NCBI RefSeq assembly: GCF_017571495.1 | Contig: NZ_JAGETZ010000021.1 | Coordinates: 1 to 64,000, forward strand | Reading direction: 5' to 3' | DNA length: 64,000 nt | Origin: Hymenobacter negativus | GTDB taxonomy: Bacteria; Bacteroidota; Bacteroidia; Cytophagales; Hymenobacteraceae | Shown here: positions 61,051 to 64,000 of the stretch, one piece after another | Numbering within the stretch: the first letter of the stretch is position 1 | How the letters are laid out: each line of letters starts with the position of its first letter | The notes under the pieces: generated by a model | What the model was told of the DNA's origin: nothing | What the model saw: only the letters and a program-made list of their open reading frames with translations | The model's database searches: none | Made by a program: the position numbers and the translations under genes

Positions 61051-61590
61051 TCAGGTGCGGCGGACGTGGATGCGAACCCGCTCCCCGTTATCAGCGGTGG
61101 TGGGCAGCACGTCGATGCGCTCGGCCTCGTCGTAATAAGCCGCCAGCCCCCGCACAATGCCCACGGCCAGCCCACTCATGCGGCGCGGCGACACGTAATC
61201 AATCACCAGCTCATCCGGGCCAAGACGGCGGACATCGAGCACAGGCGGCGCGTTTTCGGCGTGCTCCTGGCGCACTTTTTTGTGCATGGTCAGCTCGGTG
61301 TGCTCCAGCATGTCGAGGGTCTTCCACTCCGGCCGGAGCAGCTTCTGGTACATGTACATAAGGTCGGGCACCAGGTATTCGCCAAATTTCTCGTGCAGCT
61401 CGCCGGCAGAAAGACCCGTCATCTCGGCGGCGTGCCCAATGAGGGCATAGACATGCTCATCGGGGTACACCGTTTTGTGGTCAAACTCTACTTTTTCGAG
61501 TCCCGAAAGCTCCATCAGCTTTATCCAGGTGCTGTGGTCGTACTGTGTTTGCACGTAGCGCTTTAGCAACGTGAGAATAGTGCCGTGCAT
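61051..61590 (-). CDS. Stand-alone H-NOX haem NO-binding protein
   Basis: This 179-aa protein matches the H-NOX (haem nitric oxide/oxygen) fold over its full length. The proximal haem ligand aligns with H103 (in TELTMHKKV), and the propionate-binding Y-x-S-x-R motif is Y132, S134 and R136 (YVSPR), one residue off the canonical 102/131/133/135 numbering. P115/P116 fit the conserved helix. The distal position equivalent to Y140 of O2-binding homologues is Leu (L141), which predicts NO selectivity. The start MHGTILTLL at 61590 mirrors family N-termini (MYGLI...). No kinase or cyclase partner is adjacent; the next genes are a rhodanese lipoprotein and a CofC-like enzyme. Confidence 0.87.
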   Translation of the reverse strand: MHGTILTLLKRYVQTQYDHSTWIKLMELSGLEKVEFDHKTVYPDEHVYALIGHAAEMTGLSAGELHEKFGEYLVPDLMYMYQKLLRPEWKTLDMLEHTELTMHKKVRQEHAENAPPVLDVRRLGPDELVIDYVSPRRMSGLAVGIVRGLAAYYDEAERIDVLPTTADNGERVRIHVRRT

Positions 61591-61620
61591 AGGTATATCT
61601 GATAGCAAGCAAGGTGGTAT

Positions 61621-61677
61621 AACAAGCAATTACCGCCTGCCAGCCGCGTGGCGACTAATAGGCGGTAATTGCTTGTT
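61621..61677 (-). terminator. Terminator of the sigma/anti-sigma operon
   Basis: A perfect 18-bp inverted repeat (61621-61638 with 61660-61677, AACAAGCAATTACCGCCT) surrounds a 21-nt loop that itself contains a GCCA/TGGC pair. It lies 55 bp past the anti-sigma stop and before the H-NOX start, so it separates the two transcripts. Confidence 0.75.
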
Positions 61678-61732
61678 TTCCGAAAGGTAGCGCCGAAATA
61701 GAACCCGGTGAAGGCGCCAGCCTATTCAACTC

Positions 61733-62611
61733 TTAAATATTGCCCACCACCGTCATGGTAGTTAGTGTTGGGTTGACGCTGCCGCCAGCGGGCTCCACCG
61801 TCATGGCGAAGGTTTGGGCACTGGCAATGTCCTTCATGTGCTGCAGGCCCTCGCCAGTGGCCGTGGCTACGGTAAGTACGCCGGCATCAATCGGTTTGCC
61901 TTTATCAAGGGCCCACAGCTGGTACTGCTTGCCGGCGGGCAGGGCGGGCAGGCTACGCACATCAACATACACCTTGTGGGTGGCGGCGTTGAACAGTACC
62001 CGGGCATGGGCCGATGGTGCGGCTTTGGTACCGGCCAGGGCCACGGCGTGGAACTCATCGTTGCGCAGCACCTGGTTTTCCTGGCGCAGGTCGTCCAGCT
62101 TCTTCTCTACTACCGTGGTGGTGGTGGCGAAGCGCGAATTTTCGTTTTGCAGCGCCACTAGCTCGGAGCTAGCGCTTTTCCAGTTGGTATACAGCAAGGC
62201 ATTACCCAACAGGCTCAGCAGCAAGGCCACGGACGCAGCAATGGCCCACGAGCGGCTGGCTGGTGCTTCGGCCGGTGCAGCATACATGGGTCGTACGCCA
62301 GCCTCGGGGGCGACAGGAGCTACCTGGGCGGCCACGGCATCTACTTCGTTGCGCAGGCTGGTGTTGGCAGCCGGAGCGGCAATCTGGGCCAGGACGTTGG
62401 TTAGCACCCGCTCACTCATGCCGGCGGGTGGAGTAATGGCGTGGGCTTCAGCATAAAAACCCAAAGCAGCTTGTACCTGCGCCAACTCCTCCCGGATTTC
62501 GGGGTGGGCGGCGGCTTTCGCTTCCACTTCCGCCTGTTCGGCGGGGGAAAGCTCGCCAAGAGCGTACTGCTCCAGGATGCCCGATTCAAAATAATCTTGG
62601 AAATTTTCCAC
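61733..62611 (-). CDS. RskA-family anti-sigma factor
   Basis: The 292-aa protein starts at GTG 62611. Its N-terminal sigma-binding domain (about 1-65, FESGILEQYALGELSPAEQAEVEAKAAAHPEIREEL) lacks the zinc HxxxCxxC motif. A single membrane helix (about 122-145, SWAIAASVALLLSLLGNALLY) precedes a coiled coil and an extracytoplasmic RskA domain (VDVRSLPALPAGKQYQLWALDKGKPIDAGVL). It holds the ECF sigma factor at the membrane until a signal acts on the outer domain. It starts 7 bp after the sigma factor stop. Confidence 0.9.
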   Translation of the reverse strand: MENFQDYFESGILEQYALGELSPAEQAEVEAKAAAHPEIREELAQVQAALGFYAEAHAITPPAGMSERVLTNVLAQIAAPAANTSLRNEVDAVAAQVAPVAPEAGVRPMYAAPAEAPASRSWAIAASVALLLSLLGNALLYTNWKSASSELVALQNENSRFATTTTVVEKKLDDLRQENQVLRNDEFHAVALAGTKAAPSAHARVLFNAATHKVYVDVRSLPALPAGKQYQLWALDKGKPIDAGVLTVATATGEGLQHMKDIASAQTFAMTVEPAGGSVNPTLTTMTVVGNI

Positions 62612-62618
62612 GTTCAGT

Positions 62619-63179
62619 TCAGCGTATAAGTTTGCTTAGGACTTTGATAGCCGTGCGGGCACGGGTCTTCACGGTCCCCAGGGGGATGTTGAGTTCCTCG
62701 GCGACTTCACTTTGCGTAAAGCCTTCGAAATAGAGAAGGTCGATAATCTGGCGCTGCTCAGGTACCAACTTCTTGGTGATTTCCTGCAGACCTATATGCT
62801 CAGGGCGGAAGCTAGTCGGAGCGGCTTGGCGCTGCGCCGTCAGACTATCGTCCAACCCCTGGGTGCGGCTACCTACGCGGTGCTGTCGCGAGCGGATTTT
62901 ATCGATGCTCAGATTTCGGCAAATATTGAGTACCCAGGTAAATAGCCGGCCTTTGCTGGGGTCGTAGCTGGCGAAGGCGTGCCAGATTTTGACCAGGGCC
63001 TCCTGCAGCACGTCCTCCGATTCATCCTCGGCTTTCACGATGCGGAAGATGACGCCGTAGAGCGCCGCAGAGTACCGTTCATAGAACAGCGTCATCGCCG
63101 ACTCGTCGCGGGCCTGGAGGCGCCGGACGAGCTCCGCCTCAGCGGCGGGTGGCAGAGAAATGAGTGAAGTATCGGACAC
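62619..63179 (-). CDS. ECF-family RNA polymerase sigma factor (SigK-like)
   Basis: This is a 186-aa sigma-70 factor with region 2 (LFYERYSAALYGVIFRIVKAEDESEDVLQEALVKIWHAF, then SIDKIRS) and region 4 (QRQIIDLLYFEGFTQSEVAEELNIPLGTVKTRA). It directs RNA polymerase to stress-type promoters when released by the RskA protein immediately downstream. I start at GTG 63179, which gives typical length; an in-frame ATG at 63323 would add 48 residues that do not resemble sigma factors. Confidence 0.9.
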   Translation of the reverse strand: MSDTSLISLPPAAEAELVRRLQARDESAMTLFYERYSAALYGVIFRIVKAEDESEDVLQEALVKIWHAFASYDPSKGRLFTWVLNICRNLSIDKIRSRQHRVGSRTQGLDDSLTAQRQAAPTSFRPEHIGLQEITKKLVPEQRQIIDLLYFEGFTQSEVAEELNIPLGTVKTRARTAIKVLSKLIR

Positions 63180-63438
63180 GGGAGTGACTGAAAGTGAATA
63201 ATGAAGCCGAAAACGACGCCATCCAAAGTGCACGAAAATACGCGCCGTCGCGGAACTTGGCCGTATACGGCGCAAGCCCGTCCATAGCCGGCCCCGGTCC
63301 ATCGAAGCTGGACGGTTGGGCACCAGCGCCAGCCCGAGCAGAAACAGCCCGCTGGTTTTGGGGGAATGAGGGCTCCAAAAGCGGCTTTTACCCCCCTACA
63401 ACCGTACCTTTCAGCCATCTTTCTTCCTTTTCTGAGCT
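63180..63438. other. 259-bp divergent intergenic region
   Basis: It separates the sigma-factor gene from the aldehyde dehydrogenase and should contain both promoters. I see no strong hairpin, and no open frame with domain character beyond the possible N-terminal extension of the sigma factor. Confidence 0.4.
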
Positions 63439-64000
63439 ATGGCAATCGAATCAATTAATCCTCACACCGGGCGCACGCTGCGACGCTTCCCTGCCTTTGG
63501 CTGGCCCAAAACCGAAAAAATTCTTAACCAGGCACACAAGGCCGCACCGTCCTGGGCTGCTACCACATTTTTCCACCGCGCCGGCGTGCTGCGCCGCGCC
63601 GCGGCCCTACTGCGCGAGCGGCAGGACGAATTGGCCCGCCTCATGGCCCTGGAAATGGGCAAGCCCGTTGCCGATGGCCGCGCCGAAGCCCTGAAATGCG
63701 CCACCTGCTGCGACTTTTACGCCGAACGCGCTGAAAGCTTTCTGGCCGATGAGCTGATTGAAACCGATGCGGCGCGCAGCTTCATCAGCTACCAGCCGCT
63801 GGGCGTGGTGCTGGCCGTGATGCCTTGGAACTTCCCTTTCTGGCAGGTGGTGCGCTTTGCTGCGCCGGCCCTGATGGCTGGCAACGTGGGCCTGCTCAAG
63901 CATGCTTCCAACGTGCCGCAGTGTGCGCTGGCACTGGAAAAAATCTTTCACGACGCGGGCCTGCCGCCGGCCTGCTTTCGTACCCTGCTCATTGAGACGG
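63439..64000 (+). CDS. NAD(P)-dependent aldehyde dehydrogenase, 5' part (cut by window edge)
   Basis: The visible 187 codons belong to an aldehyde dehydrogenase of the succinate-semialdehyde dehydrogenase type. Residues run MAIESINPHTGRTL..., RAAALLRERQDELARLMALEMGKPVADG (an almost diagnostic opening) and LGVVLAVMPWNFPFWQV, the conserved coenzyme-binding PWNFP segment with the catalytic Asn. The catalytic Cys and Glu lie beyond the window. ATG 63439 is the only sensible start. It is divergent from the sigma factor gene. Confidence 0.92.
   Translation, partial: MAIESINPHTGRTLRRFPAFGWPKTEKILNQAHKAAPSWAATTFFHRAGVLRRAAALLRERQDELARLMALEMGKPVADGRAEALKCATCCDFYAERAESFLADELIETDAARSFISYQPLGVVLAVMPWNFPFWQVVRFAAPALMAGNVGLLKHASNVPQCALALEKIFHDAGLPPACFRTLLIET

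Noticed and set aside
63180..63323. N-terminal extension of the sigma factor to ATG 63323
   Set aside because: The 48 extra residues do not resemble sigma region 2, and the GTG at 63179 gives normal length. It remains possible.
1..64000. CRISPR arrays, tRNA, rRNA and transposase genes
   Set aside because: No regularly spaced identical repeats, cloverleaf sequences or rRNA-like segments were seen. The repeated IPT and FG-GAP coding units are protein repeats, not CRISPR.

Overview
The window looks like chromosomal DNA from a Bacteroidota member of the Cytophagales, most likely Hymenobacter or a close relative. The DNA is GC-rich. Four secreted proteins end in a type IX secretion (T9SS) sorting domain of the form VYVVRxGxxxxRLxVE. 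Many lipoproteins start with short lipoboxes (LTAC, VPAC, LTGC, LSAC), and starts generally lack Shine-Dalgarno sequences. The genus is an inference from style, not from a marker gene. No rRNA, tRNA, phage, IS transposase or CRISPR array was recognised.

Region 1 (1-24.4 kb) is a surface-protein locus with its own regulator. On the minus strand lie an M4 metalloprotease carrying IPT repeats and a T9SS tail, an Ada/AraC DNA-repair protein (plus strand), a lipoprotein, a T9SS cargo protein, a tail-fibre/YadA-head-like protein, and two very large mosaic adhesin-like T9SS proteins that are tandem paralogues. The locus ends with a NarL-type response regulator (plus strand) that converges on a beta-propeller histidine kinase. 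The main discovery is an identical 24-bp palindrome (CTTGTACCCT, 4-nt spacer, AGGGTACAAG) in three intergenic regions: upstream of each giant gene, upstream of the fibre-like gene, and between the second giant gene and the response regulator. It has the 7-2-7 inverted-heptamer geometry of NarL-family sites and a nearly constant distance to a downstream TTTG box. The simplest reading is a local, autoregulated two-component regulon for surface proteins.

Region 2 (24.4-31.5 kb, minus strand) is an envelope polysaccharide/lipid operon: FemAB/GNAT-like transferase, exported protein, Wzx-type flippase, family 2 glycosyltransferase, polytopic membrane protein and acyl-ACP desaturase. A MITE-like repeat sits inside it. 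Region 3 (31.6-44.2 kb) holds general functions: a CorA transporter, a PAS-LuxR regulator, NadR, a DUF3352-type protein, two paralogous lipoproteins separated by a second MITE-like repeat, an AT-richer orphan gene, an amino-acid permease, a membrane-anchored regulatory-domain protein, a disordered protein and a DUF547 protein.

Region 4 (44.6-48.8 kb, plus strand) is a compact redox operon: an FAD pyridine-nucleotide oxidoreductase, a tiny membrane protein with a natural C-terminal hexahistidine, a polytopic 2x[4Fe-4S] NapH/NosR-like protein and a formylglycine-generating-enzyme-like lipoprotein. Region 5 (48.8-55.1 kb, minus strand) has an alpha/beta hydrolase, a methyltransferase, an SRPBCC protein, a Bcp peroxiredoxin and a solitary GH115 alpha-glucuronidase. 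Region 6 (55.2-58.9 kb, plus strand) is a three-gene polyprenol-linked glycosyltransferase set. Region 7 (58.9-63.2 kb, minus strand) holds a lipoprotein, a CofC-like transferase, a rhodanese lipoprotein, a stand-alone H-NOX haem protein, and an ECF sigma/RskA anti-sigma pair. An aldehyde dehydrogenase gene runs off the right edge.
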